Below, in pieces: positions 9,085 to 18,479 of a DNA stretch of 64,000 nt. Numbering within the stretch: the first letter of the stretch is position 1; each line of letters starts with the position of its first letter. The DNA is from a virus. The stretch is taken from IMG/VR virus record IMGVR_UViG_3300017917_000952, positions 142,752 to 206,751 of that record. One strand, 5' to 3'. A program made the translations under genes and the position numbers. Below the pieces are notes generated by a model that had not been told where the DNA came from, ran no database searches, and saw only the letters and a list, made by a program, of their open reading frames with translations.

Positions 9085-12000
9085 ATGACATCTGTATTAC
9101 AATTTAGAAGAGGAAACACAGCACAGAACGATGCGTTCACAGGTGCTGTAGCAGAAATTAGTATCGATACAAGTACTAATACCTTACGTGTTCATAACGC
9201 AGTTACACCGGGCGGTACATTTATTATGCCAACACTGCGTTTAACCAACGCAGAAAGATTAACAACAACTGCACAAGTAGGTCAATTTATATACGTCACT
9301 GATAACGTATCGGCGGGAGTTGCGCCAACATGGGTAGGCGATGGAGTAACAGCAGGTGGCGTAGTTGCAGCGGGCGGTGTTGTATCAGCCGCATCTACAG
9401 CAAGTAATTTATCAGCAGGTACCGCTGGTCAGATTCCTTATCAAACAGGACCCGGTGCAACCAGTTTCTTTGGTCCGGGATCTGCTGGACAGTTTTTACT
9501 AAGCAACGGAACAAGTGCGCCTGCATTTACAAATACCTTAACATATTCTAACGGTAGCATTAGAGTCGACGGTACTGCTAATGCTACTTCAACTAGTACC
9601 GGTGCGTTAATTGTTGCAGGCGGCATCGGTGTTGCGGGCGATGTGTATGTCGGCGGTAAAATTGTTTCTCAACAATTAGAAATTCAACTTACTACTGTAA
9701 CTACAACATTAATTCAAACCGACGATGTCATTAAAACATCCAACACAACCGCGGCACATAACGCTACTACTGGTGCCCTACAAATTGCCGGTGGCATAGG
9801 TGTCGGCGGAAGTATTTTTGTTGCAGGTAATGTAACCGCTACTACATTCTTTGGAAACTTAACTGGTACAGCCAGCACCGCAACTGCTGCGGCAACTGCT
9901 TACTCGACAATTGGCACACATACTGCTGGTACAGGTCTAAGTGGTACTACTTTCAACGGCAGTGCAAACGTTACCTGGACATTGAACACTGCTACACTAA
10001 TGCAGACAGCCGTTAACCTAAACGGCGGCGCAGCAGGTAGTTTACCATATCAAAGCGCAGCAGGCGCAACAACATTCCTAGGAATCGGTACTAGCGGATT
10101 TGTATTAACCAGTAACGGCAGTGCTCCTACATGGACAGCATTGAGCGGACTTAGTGCAGGTCTTGCCACAACGGCAAGCAACATTGCAGGTGGATTAGCA
10201 GATCAAATTCCTTATCAAAGTGCTCCTGGACAAACAACATTTAACGCAGCACTTCGTTTCAACGGAACAACATTTACCACAACAAATATTGTCGTAAGCG
10301 GTACAACAAATTCATTATCTAATACCAGCACACAGGGCGCACTATTAGTCACTGGCGGTGCTGCAATCGCTAAAGACTTATTTGTAGGTGGTGATATTAA
10401 CCTACAGGGTAACCTGTACCTAAAGGGCGCCGGCCTTGACCAGATTACAGGTAGTACAGGTACATTTGATTACGTAAGCATTGAAGGTACCGGTACTGGA
10501 TTAACCGTTGCTGACGGAGTATCTATTGGCGGCGACACATTAATTACAAAGACTACCGCAGCAAGTTCTACTAACACGGGTGCGTTACAAGTCCGGGGCG
10601 GCGTTGGTATTGCTGGCGGCCTTGTTGTTGCTACTGTTGTAACTGCAACTAACTTCTCTGGTTCTTTAAGCGGTGGTACAGGCGGGGCGATTGTATATCA
10701 AAGTGCTGCAAATACTACAGCATTCTTAAGTACATCCACGACTGGTAACTTCCTACAAGGTAACTTTAACGGTGCTCCTACTTGGACTAGCACAGGTAGC
10801 ATGTATGTAGGTAGTTCCGTATTTGCAGAAGATATTCGTGGCGGGACAAACGGACAAATTGTTTATCAAATCTCAGCAGGTAATACTGGTTTTGTCGGTC
10901 CTGGCACAACAGGTAACCTCTTCATTAGTGGCGGTGGAGGAACTCCAAGTTTCTTAGCAACAGGTGCCGCAGGTACTTTCTTAGGCAGTGCAGGTTCTGG
11001 TTCTGCTCCGGTATGGACTACAACTGCAACGATGTATGTACAAAACTCTAACGTAAGTACAAATCTACGTGGTGGAGTTGCAGGACAATTACACTATCAA
11101 ACAGCCGCAGATACAAGTGGTTACATCACAACCGCTACAACAGGTAACTTCTTACAGGCCAACTTCAACGGTGCACCTACATGGACTAGCACAAGTAGTA
11201 TGTATGTTAACCGTGCAACATTGGCAGACAGTGCTACAACAGCAACAAGTGCGGGTACTGCTTATGCAACTATCGGTACACTAACTGCCGGTACAGGTCT
11301 AACAGGTACTGCGTTCAATGGTAGTGCAAACCAAACTTGGACATTGAACACTGCTACCTATATGGCCAGTGCCGTAACTGCTAACAACTTAGCAGCAGGC
11401 GCAGCAGGTAGTCTGCCTTACCAGACATCTGCTGGCGCAACTACTTTCCTCGGTATCGGTACTAGCGGATATGTATTAACCAGTAACGGTACTGCTCCTA
11501 CATGGAGTGCATTAAGCGGATTAAGTGCCGGTAACGCAACTACAGCAACAAACTTAGCCAACGGTCTTGCAGGGCAGATTCCTTATCAATCTGGAGCAGG
11601 TTCGACAACATTCTTAGGAACTGCAACAACAGGTAACTTCTTACAAGCCAACTTTAATGGCGCACCGCTATGGACATCTAGCGGTACCATGTATGTTAAC
11701 AGTGCGGTATTTGCAGAAGATCTGTATGGAGGAAGCTCTGGACAGTTAGTCTATCAAAGCAATCTTAACACAACTGCTTTTGTAACTACAGCAACCGCAG
11801 GCAACTTCTTACAGGCAAATGGTACTAATGCACCAACTTGGACAACAACAGCATCTATGCATGTCGGTGCTGCGGTTACTGCAAGTAAGATTGTTGGTGG
11901 CACAGACGGACAGTTAGTCTATCAAATTTCTACAGGCGTAACAGGATTTGCTGGACCGGGCACTGCTGGACAATTATTAGTCAGCGGCGGTACTAGCGCA

Positions 12001-15000
12001 CCAACATACACAAATACTAGCAGCATCTATATTCAAGACGCTAACGTAAGCACAAACCTACGTGGTGGTGTTGCAGGCCAAGTACATTACCAGACTGGTG
12101 CTAACACAAGCGGTTATATTTCAACTGCTACAACAGGTAACTTTCTACAGGCCAACTTCAATGGTGCTCCTACTTGGACCACAACTGCTAACATCTATGT
12201 AGCCAATGCTGCGGTTAGCACAAACCTACGCGGTGGTACACCATATCAGATTCCTTATCAAACTGCTGCGAACACAACAGCATTTGCTAACTCAGGTACA
12301 AGCGGTCAATTCTGGCAAGCAACAACCAATGGCGCACCCGTATGGACCTCAACAGGCAGCATGTATGTTAATCGTGCTGTAAATGCCGATAATGCTACAT
12401 TGGCTATCTCTGCCCAAGTTGCAGACGAAGTAAAAACTTTATCTAGAAGCGACAACGTTAATCGTTATCCTACTTTTGTGTTTGGTAACAATCCCTCGCT
12501 ATCTCCAGAAGGACTTTACACAACTGGCAGTTTCTACGTTAATGCTCAGTCTGGTCTTGTAAATTTAAACAGCCTGTCCGTTAACAATACAGCCTATAGC
12601 ACATCATCCGGTGTTAGTAACGCATTATACGTTGCCGGCGGCGCATTTATTAACGGCGGCCTAACCGTTGCAACAGATGCTCCTGTACTATTCAAGGGCC
12701 CTGTGACCTTTGCCGGTACTGCGACATACGCATACAGTACCAACACTGTATATACTGACAACATCTTAAACTTACACACACCCCCAGGTGGTGTAGGAAC
12801 TGCATGGACCTTAGATGACGGTAAAGACATTGGGTTTGTTTTCCACTACTATAAGAGCGTTGACAAAAACGGATTCTTAGGATTAGGTAACGACTCTGGT
12901 TACTTAGAATGGTATGAAAACGGCACAGAAAGCGGCGGTATATTTACAGGTACAAACTACGGTACATTTAAGACTGCTGCGATCAAACTGGTAGGTGGTA
13001 CTGCTAATGCAGGAAACACATCTACCGGCGACCTAACTGTTCTAGGTGGCGTTGGTGTCGGCGGTAGCGTTTATGTCGGCGGCAACATTACTGTAGCGGG
13101 AACAATTAACGCAAGTATTACAGGTATTTCTACAACAGCAACAAACTTAGCAGGTGGACTGGCGGGCCAGTTACCGTATCAAAGTGCCGCAGGTGTTACA
13201 TCGTTCATTACTACGGCTACTACCGGTAACTTCCTACAGGCCAACTTCAATGGTGCTCCTACTTGGACATCGACGGCTAACATCTACGTTAATCGTGCAA
13301 CACTGGCAGACAGTGCTACTGCTGCAACAACAGCAACAAGTGCGGGTACTGCTTATGCAACAATTGGTACATTAACTGCCGGTACAGGCCTAACAGGTAC
13401 TGCATTCAACGGTAGCGCAAACCAAACCTGGACATTGAACACAGCCACTTATATGGGCAGTGCTGTAACTGCTAATAACTTAGCAGGCGGAACACCGTAT
13501 CAAATACCATATCAAAGTGCGGCTAACACCACACTGTTTGCAAGTTCGGGAACAACCGGCCAGTTCTGGCAAGCAACAACCAATGGTGCACCTGTATGGA
13601 CAACAACGGCTAACATCTACGTTCAAAATTCTGTTCTCTCTACGCACCAACGAGGCGGTGTAGGCGGCCAGTTACAGTATCAAAGTGCAGTTGACACTAC
13701 AGCATTTGTAAGCACTGCAACCACTGGTAACTTCTTACAAGCAAACTTCAACGGCGCACCTACATGGACCACAACTGCTAACATCTATGTGGCTAACGCC
13801 GTAGTCAGTACAAATATTCGAGGCGGCACCAATTGGCAAATTCCGTATCAGAGTGCTGCAAATACTACTGCGTTTGCTAACTCAGGTACTAGTGGTCAGT
13901 TCTGGCAAGCAACAACCAACGGCGCACCTGTATGGACATCGACAGGCAGTATGTATGTTGGTCGTGCTGTAATTGCCGACAGTGCAAGTGGCGGTAGTGC
14001 TCAGGTCAATACTGTAGCACAGCCAACAAACTTTGATTATTTCTTAACATTTGTTGATGCAAACAATGCAAGTGCAGCGGCAGAATTTGTCTACACAACT
14101 AGCAGCATCTATGTAAACCCAAGTGCTGGTAACCTACGTGTATCTGGTATTGTTACTGCAACAACATTTGTCGGTAACGTAACAGGTAACTTAACAGGTA
14201 CAGCAAGTAACGCAACAACAGCAACTAGTGCCGCTACTGCTTACGCAACTATCGGTACACATACCGCCGGCACAGGCCTAAGTGGAACCACATTCAATGG
14301 AAGTGCAAACGTAACCTGGACCTTGAACACTGCTACCTATATGGCCAGTGCCGTAACTGCTAACAACCTAGCAGGTGGTAGTGCAGGTCAATTTGCGTTC
14401 CAGACAGGCGCTGGCGCTACATCTTTTGCATCAACTGGCAGTATGTATGTTGGTCGTGCTGTAATTGCCGACAGTGCAAGTGGTGGTAGTGCTCAGGTCA
14501 ATACTGTTGCACAACCTCTAAGTGCTGATTACTTCTTAACTTTTGTTGATACAAATAACGCAAGTGCAGCAGCAGAAAGTGTTTATACAACCAGTAGCAT
14601 CTACGTAAATCCAAGCGCCGGTAACCTACGTGTATCTGGTATTGTTACTGCAACAACATTTGTTGGAAACTTAACAGGCAATGTAACAGGTAACTTAACT
14701 GGTACTGCTAGCACTGCAACTGCCGCAGGTACTGCCTATGCAACCATTGCGGCACACACCGCTGGCGCAGGTCTAAGCGGATCTACATTCAACGGTAGTA
14801 CTGCGGTAACATGGACTTTAAACACAGCCACTTACATGGCTAGTGCTGTAACTGCTAATAACTTAGCAGCAGGCGCAGCAGGAAGTCTACCGTATCAAAG
14901 TGCGGCAGGTACAACTACTTTCTTAGGTATTGGTACCAGCGGATTTGTATTAACCAGTAACGGTAGTGCTCCTACATGGACAGCACTAAGTGGCCTGAGT

Positions 15001-16647
15001 GCAGGAACAGCAACTACAGCAACAAATGCCGACAATGTAAGAACTGTTCAACAACCTGTTAGTGCAACTTACTACCCTGCGTTTGTTGATTCTAACAACA
15101 GTACAGCAGCATATGAAGCACTATACACAACTAGCTCGTTTAGAATTAATGCATCAAGCGGTCTAGTAAGTATTGCAAACACACTAACCGCAATACCTAA
15201 TACTAATCTAACTATTAGAGCACCGGATTATACGAATACATTCGGTGACGGTCAGTACTTATACTTAATGGCTGGTCAAGGAAGTACTGCGAACGGAATT
15301 GGTAACGGCGGTAACACATATCTACAAGGCGGCCTTGGCGGAACGTCAAGTGGTGCAGGTGGATCAGTAAACATCTCCGGTGGACTATCATATGGTGGCA
15401 TCGGCGGCGCTGTTAACATTCAATCCGGTACCGGCCCGTATGCGTCTGGTGCGATCAACATCACAGTTCCGAGCAATAACTCTGGTTCAACTCAGCCTGG
15501 CGGCGCTGTGACTCTGCAAAGTGGTAGTGCTGCAAGCGGTTCGACTAACCTCGCCGGTGGTAATATTATTCTTTCTGGCGGATTAGGTACAGGAAATGCC
15601 GGAGGCGGTAAACTAGTATTCCATACATATTCTCCAGTAGCATCAGGTACAGGTAACGGAACTTTTGTAGGATCGATGTTTGAAGTTAGTAACACCGGTG
15701 CTGTTGCGTTCGGTGGTTCAAGCAATTACGGGTCTTCAGGACAAATTTTACAAAGTAACGGTAATGCATCGCCTACTTGGGTTAATGCAAGCAGTGTTAC
15801 TGCCGGTGCCGCAACTCAAGTACGAACAACAGCACAGCCAGTTAGCGGAACTTACTACCCGGCCTTTGTTGATAGTAACAATGCGAGCGCGACAGCAGAA
15901 ACTGTTTATACAACCAGCTCGTTTGCAATTAATCCGGGCACTGGATTAGTGTCGATTACTAATACTACATCGGCGGTAAACACAGCAGGCTCACATCTAA
16001 CACTAGCACAGCCAGGTACATCTGGCCAGACTATTATCGGATTCACGTTTAATGGTGCTCCTAGGGCAAGTATTAGAGCAGATTCTACCAACATGGTGTT
16101 TAACACCCAGGGCGGGGATTACTACTTTAATAATGATTTTGGTTCTAGTAGTGTTATCTTTAGAGCAGTTGGCACAACATTTATAACTGGATCTGCAAGT
16201 GGTTCTCAAATTCCTTCTTTAGGAGTAGGAACTGCACCTAGCGGAACAGCAGGTGAAATTCGTGCAACAAACGAAATTACTGCATACTATTCTGATCGTA
16301 GATTAAAAGAAAATGTACAAGTAATCGATAATGCTGTAACAAAAGTTCTATCTCTAAATGGTATTACATACACACCGAACGATCTTGCTGCGAGTTTTGG
16401 CTACGATAAGAATGTTAAACTTGTCGGTCTATTTGCAGACGAAGTTGAAGCAGTACTACCAGAAGCAACTAGACCGGCACCGTTTGACCAAGACGAACAC
16501 GGCAATAGCAAATCCGGTGAAAACTATAAGACTATTCAGTATGAAAAGTTAGTTCCGTTGTTAATTGAAGCAATTAAAGAACAAGAACGCACTATTCAGT
16601 CTCTAAAATCTGAGCTAGATGATATCAAAAAACAATTGGGTAAATAA
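9085..16647 (+). CDS. Giant tail fibre protein with C-terminal peptidase S74 chaperone
   Basis: A 2520-residue protein. The N-terminus (LQFRRGNTAQNDAFTGA) resembles the start of many phage fibre proteins. The body contains at least six GALxVxGGxGI modules and about ten roughly 40-residue units containing NFLQANFNGAP.W or FWQATTNGAPVW followed by a [SM/NI]YV strand. The last 120 residues are a peptidase S74 intramolecular chaperone, with AYYSDRRLKENV and GLFADEVEAVLPEA. The serine at about residue 2403 in the SDRRLK motif is the expected self-cleavage nucleophile, and a coiled coil ends the protein. By family knowledge this domain trimerises the fibre and is then cleaved off. An AAGAGAAAC purine stretch precedes the ATG. 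Confidence 0.85.
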   Translation: MTSVLQFRRGNTAQNDAFTGAVAEISIDTSTNTLRVHNAVTPGGTFIMPTLRLTNAERLTTTAQVGQFIYVTDNVSAGVAPTWVGDGVTAGGVVAAGGVVSAASTASNLSAGTAGQIPYQTGPGATSFFGPGSAGQFLLSNGTSAPAFTNTLTYSNGSIRVDGTANATSTSTGALIVAGGIGVAGDVYVGGKIVSQQLEIQLTTVTTTLIQTDDVIKTSNTTAAHNATTGALQIAGGIGVGGSIFVAGNVTATTFFGNLTGTASTATAAATAYSTIGTHTAGTGLSGTTFNGSANVTWTLNTATLMQTAVNLNGGAAGSLPYQSAAGATTFLGIGTSGFVLTSNGSAPTWTALSGLSAGLATTASNIAGGLADQIPYQSAPGQTTFNAALRFNGTTFTTTNIVVSGTTNSLSNTSTQGALLVTGGAAIAKDLFVGGDINLQGNLYLKGAGLDQITGSTGTFDYVSIEGTGTGLTVADGVSIGGDTLITKTTAASSTNTGALQVRGGVGIAGGLVVATVVTATNFSGSLSGGTGGAIVYQSAANTTAFLSTSTTGNFLQGNFNGAPTWTSTGSMYVGSSVFAEDIRGGTNGQIVYQISAGNTGFVGPGTTGNLFISGGGGTPSFLATGAAGTFLGSAGSGSAPVWTTTATMYVQNSNVSTNLRGGVAGQLHYQTAADTSGYITTATTGNFLQANFNGAPTWTSTSSMYVNRATLADSATTATSAGTAYATIGTLTAGTGLTGTAFNGSANQTWTLNTATYMASAVTANNLAAGAAGSLPYQTSAGATTFLGIGTSGYVLTSNGTAPTWSALSGLSAGNATTATNLANGLAGQIPYQSGAGSTTFLGTATTGNFLQANFNGAPLWTSSGTMYVNSAVFAEDLYGGSSGQLVYQSNLNTTAFVTTATAGNFLQANGTNAPTWTTTASMHVGAAVTASKIVGGTDGQLVYQISTGVTGFAGPGTAGQLLVSGGTSAPTYTNTSSIYIQDANVSTNLRGGVAGQVHYQTGANTSGYISTATTGNFLQANFNGAPTWTTTANIYVANAAVSTNLRGGTPYQIPYQTAANTTAFANSGTSGQFWQATTNGAPVWTSTGSMYVNRAVNADNATLAISAQVADEVKTLSRSDNVNRYPTFVFGNNPSLSPEGLYTTGSFYVNAQSGLVNLNSLSVNNTAYSTSSGVSNALYVAGGAFINGGLTVATDAPVLFKGPVTFAGTATYAYSTNTVYTDNILNLHTPPGGVGTAWTLDDGKDIGFVFHYYKSVDKNGFLGLGNDSGYLEWYENGTESGGIFTGTNYGTFKTAAIKLVGGTANAGNTSTGDLTVLGGVGVGGSVYVGGNITVAGTINASITGISTTATNLAGGLAGQLPYQSAAGVTSFITTATTGNFLQANFNGAPTWTSTANIYVNRATLADSATAATTATSAGTAYATIGTLTAGTGLTGTAFNGSANQTWTLNTATYMGSAVTANNLAGGTPYQIPYQSAANTTLFASSGTTGQFWQATTNGAPVWTTTANIYVQNSVLSTHQRGGVGGQLQYQSAVDTTAFVSTATTGNFLQANFNGAPTWTTTANIYVANAVVSTNIRGGTNWQIPYQSAANTTAFANSGTSGQFWQATTNGAPVWTSTGSMYVGRAVIADSASGGSAQVNTVAQPTNFDYFLTFVDANNASAAAEFVYTTSSIYVNPSAGNLRVSGIVTATTFVGNVTGNLTGTASNATTATSAATAYATIGTHTAGTGLSGTTFNGSANVTWTLNTATYMASAVTANNLAGGSAGQFAFQTGAGATSFASTGSMYVGRAVIADSASGGSAQVNTVAQPLSADYFLTFVDTNNASAAAESVYTTSSIYVNPSAGNLRVSGIVTATTFVGNLTGNVTGNLTGTASTATAAGTAYATIAAHTAGAGLSGSTFNGSTAVTWTLNTATYMASAVTANNLAAGAAGSLPYQSAAGTTTFLGIGTSGFVLTSNGSAPTWTALSGLSAGTATTATNADNVRTVQQPVSATYYPAFVDSNNSTAAYEALYTTSSFRINASSGLVSIANTLTAIPNTNLTIRAPDYTNTFGDGQYLYLMAGQGSTANGIGNGGNTYLQGGLGGTSSGAGGSVNISGGLSYGGIGGAVNIQSGTGPYASGAINITVPSNNSGSTQPGGAVTLQSGSAASGSTNLAGGNIILSGGLGTGNAGGGKLVFHTYSPVASGTGNGTFVGSMFEVSNTGAVAFGGSSNYGSSGQILQSNGNASPTWVNASSVTAGAATQVRTTAQPVSGTYYPAFVDSNNASATAETVYTTSSFAINPGTGLVSITNTTSAVNTAGSHLTLAQPGTSGQTIIGFTFNGAPRASIRADSTNMVFNTQGGDYYFNNDFGSSSVIFRAVGTTFITGSASGSQIPSLGVGTAPSGTAGEIRATNEITAYYSDRRLKENVQVIDNAVTKVLSLNGITYTPNDLAASFGYDKNVKLVGLFADEVEAVLPEATRPAPFDQDEHGNSKSGENYKTIQYEKLVPLLIEAIKEQERTIQSLKSELDDIKKQLGK

Positions 16648-16684
16648 CACAGCGTCAATATTAGATATGTGTGTTTTACAGGCC

Positions 16685-16692
16685 AATAAATA
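16685..16692 (+). promoter_or_regulatory. Late promoter AATAAATA
   Basis: One mismatch from TATAAATA. It lies 15 bases before the GTG start at 16708, with a Shine-Dalgarno AAGGAG (16695-16700) in between. Expected transcript start is about 16698, so part of the SD may lie at or before the 5' end. A second weaker box, GGTAAATA, is at 16639-16646. Confidence 0.5.
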
Positions 16693-16707
16693 TCAAGGAG
16701 ATTAACG

Positions 16708-16908
16708 GTGCCGTCAGTTTTACCAGCAACAGGATCAGCAATAACAATGGGTAGAGTGTATACTGCTTATACAAACGCTACCCCTACTGCTGGTACCAAC
16801 GTTAGGCTAAGTGCAACGTTGGGTGCGAACTATGGTGGTAAAGTTGCCGGCGCACAAATTAGTTTCTCCTCGACGTTTGGTGGTAAGACAGCACCATACA
16901 CATACTAA
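16708..16908 (+). CDS. Small Gly/Thr/Ala-rich protein (hypothetical, virion?)
   Basis: A 66-residue protein beginning with GTG, preceded by AAGGAG at 8 bases spacing. The composition (Gly, Thr, Ala, Ser, several Tyr, almost no charge) and the ending TFGGKTAPYTY resemble small decoration or tail-fibre accessory proteins. It lies just downstream of the S74 fibre gene. No family recognised. Confidence 0.55.
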   Translation: MPSVLPATGSAITMGRVYTAYTNATPTAGTNVRLSATLGANYGGKVAGAQISFSSTFGGKTAPYTY

Positions 16909-16920
16909 TATAGGTTTGAA

Positions 16921-17391
16921 ATGAGTTTAGACATTGAACGATTGATTTCTCTAGCAGAATCATCTCAAGTAAGCAAATGGGAATTAGATAACATAGTTTG
17001 GAACGAACGAACTTCTAACCCCGATGTCTTACTTAAATTTTTAAAACGCATCCAGTATCTACAATCATTAAGTACATTGGATAACAGCGAACAAGAAGAA
17101 CTTCGAATTCTTAAAGAACTTGCGTCAGAAATGGATCAGGGCGACTGCGAAGATTTATTCATTACTGAAGACGAACCTGCAAAACATAGATTTATCGAAA
17201 ACCTAGCACGTCAGGGCGCATTAGAAACACTGTGTAACAATGCAATTAGTATTGATACTATGGAAAAGATGTGTAAATTAAGCCCTAATGACTTTATACT
17301 TACAGCAAAGCGTAGCCAAGATCTTATCAATTCTATTCAAGAACTGGTGATCCAAGGCGAAACATTAAGTAACGACGTAGCAGGCGCATGA
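16921..17391 (+). CDS. Hypothetical helical protein
   Basis: A 156-residue acidic, Leu/Glu-rich, predicted helical protein with no recognised motif. Its ATG follows ATAGGTTTGAA, and its 3' end overlaps the next start by 4 bases (ATGA), so it is translationally coupled to the glycosyltransferase. Its place between fibre genes and a glycosyltransferase could mean a fibre-assembly or modification helper, but that is only context. Confidence 0.55.
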   Translation: MSLDIERLISLAESSQVSKWELDNIVWNERTSNPDVLLKFLKRIQYLQSLSTLDNSEQEELRILKELASEMDQGDCEDLFITEDEPAKHRFIENLARQGALETLCNNAISIDTMEKMCKLSPNDFILTAKRSQDLINSIQELVIQGETLSNDVAGA

Positions 17392-18041
17392 GTAAAAGTG
17401 TATTTGCCTCCAGCCAGTGGAGCCTAAAAAAATCTAAACTGGCAGTTTTAGTTCCCTGTAGAGATATGTTGCATACAGCATTTGCACAATGTCTCGGCGA
17501 ACTGATTAAACTAAACACCCAAAATAATATTGACACGCACGTAGTCTACGATGCAAGTACTATCTTGCTCACGCAGCGAGAGCGTCTTGCACTAGAAGCA
17601 AAGAATATCGGTGCAGAATATATGCTATGGTTGGATAGCGATATGGCATTCCCGTCAACAACTGCTCTAAGACTTTTGGGGCATAAAAAATCTGTAGTTG
17701 CTGCAAACTATGTGCGCCGCCAGCCTCCATTCAAAGGAGTAGCCTACGAAAAAATCGGCGACTGGCAGAATCCTTTGCCCTACGAACCACAAGATGATCT
17801 AGTAGAAGTTGAAGGCATTGGCATGGGCTGTATGCTGGTTAAGACTAGCATACTAGATGAAATTTCTAGACCTTATTTTGAATTTGGTTGGACACCCGAA
17901 AGCGATGATTGGTTGGGCGAAGACATGCACTTCTGTCAAAAGATTGCCGAAGCAGGGCACAAGATCTATGTTGATACTACCCTGAGCATGGAAACACGGC
18001 ACATGGGTACTTGGGCATTTGGCCCAGACTTAATCAAGTAA
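17388..18041 (+). CDS. Glycosyltransferase, GT-A fold
   Basis: A 217-residue protein. An N-terminal LAVLVPCRDM strand is followed by YMLWLDSDMAFP (about residues 79-90), the DxD-type metal and nucleotide-sugar site of GT-A glycosyltransferases. GEDMHFCQKIAEAGHKIYVD near the C-terminus matches the usual [ED]D acceptor-loop region of family 2 enzymes. It likely transfers a sugar from a nucleotide donor onto a virion protein, DNA or a host glycan; the acceptor is unknown. It overlaps the preceding gene by 4 bases and converges on the minus-strand Nudix gene with a 12-base overlap. Confidence 0.75.
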   Translation: MSKSVFASSQWSLKKSKLAVLVPCRDMLHTAFAQCLGELIKLNTQNNIDTHVVYDASTILLTQRERLALEAKNIGAEYMLWLDSDMAFPSTTALRLLGHKKSVVAANYVRRQPPFKGVAYEKIGDWQNPLPYEPQDDLVEVEGIGMGCMLVKTSILDEISRPYFEFGWTPESDDWLGEDMHFCQKIAEAGHKIYVDTTLSMETRHMGTWAFGPDLIK

Positions 18042-18479
18042 TTCTAAAATTAATTCTAACTTGCCTCGGATAACTTTGTTACCGAGGCTTGTTCTTAGGC
18101 CCTGATGTAATGGCTTTGGCCAATTATCATAACTACACCAAGCATATCCGCAGTGCTCGTCATTTAACTTAGGGACAAATTCGTTCTCAACAATTACAAC
18201 ATAGGTGTTGTATTGAAAATTTTGATCGTTGCTGGTAAACAATTCAAGAGGAACTGTTTTCTTTACTCCAGGAATTTTGCCAACTTCTTCGTCGGCTTCT
18301 CTTTTAAGAGTTTCAAACGGAGTATGGTCTGAAGGTTCTTTTTTACCGCCAACTAATCCCCAGGTACCTGATGTCCTGCCCTGTGTTCTAAGCAAAAACA
18401 AAAAGCGTTTTGTGTCCTTAGCAAGAATAAGGCCACCGCTGGCAATGACCTGTTTTGGGTTTAAAGAATGATTCTCCAT
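18030..18479 (-). CDS. Nudix hydrolase
   Basis: A 149-residue protein. The region GLVGGKKEPSD...LKREADEEVG (about residues 41-67) is a Nudix box. The READEEVG core supplies the metal-binding glutamates, while the position normally Glu upstream of it is His, so the box is slightly atypical. Nudix enzymes hydrolyse nucleoside diphosphates linked to another moiety; T4 itself has NudE. The exact substrate cannot be predicted. The start overlaps the 3' end of gp15 by 19 bases, placing it as the last gene of the gp14-gp15-nudix minus-strand operon. Confidence 0.8.
   Translation of the reverse strand: MENHSLNPKQVIASGGLILAKDTKRFLFLLRTQGRTSGTWGLVGGKKEPSDHTPFETLKREADEEVGKIPGVKKTVPLELFTSNDQNFQYNTYVVIVENEFVPKLNDEHCGYAWCSYDNWPKPLHQGLRTSLGNKVIRGKLELILELLD
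18062..18088 (+). terminator. Possible terminator hairpin inside the Nudix 3' end
   Basis: GCCTCGG with CCGAGGC, extended by TAAC/GTTA around a TTT loop with a one-base bulge, lies 20 bases past the glycosyltransferase stop. Only CTTGTTCTT follows, so the U-tract is weak. It may end plus-strand fibre transcripts between convergent genes. Confidence 0.35.
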
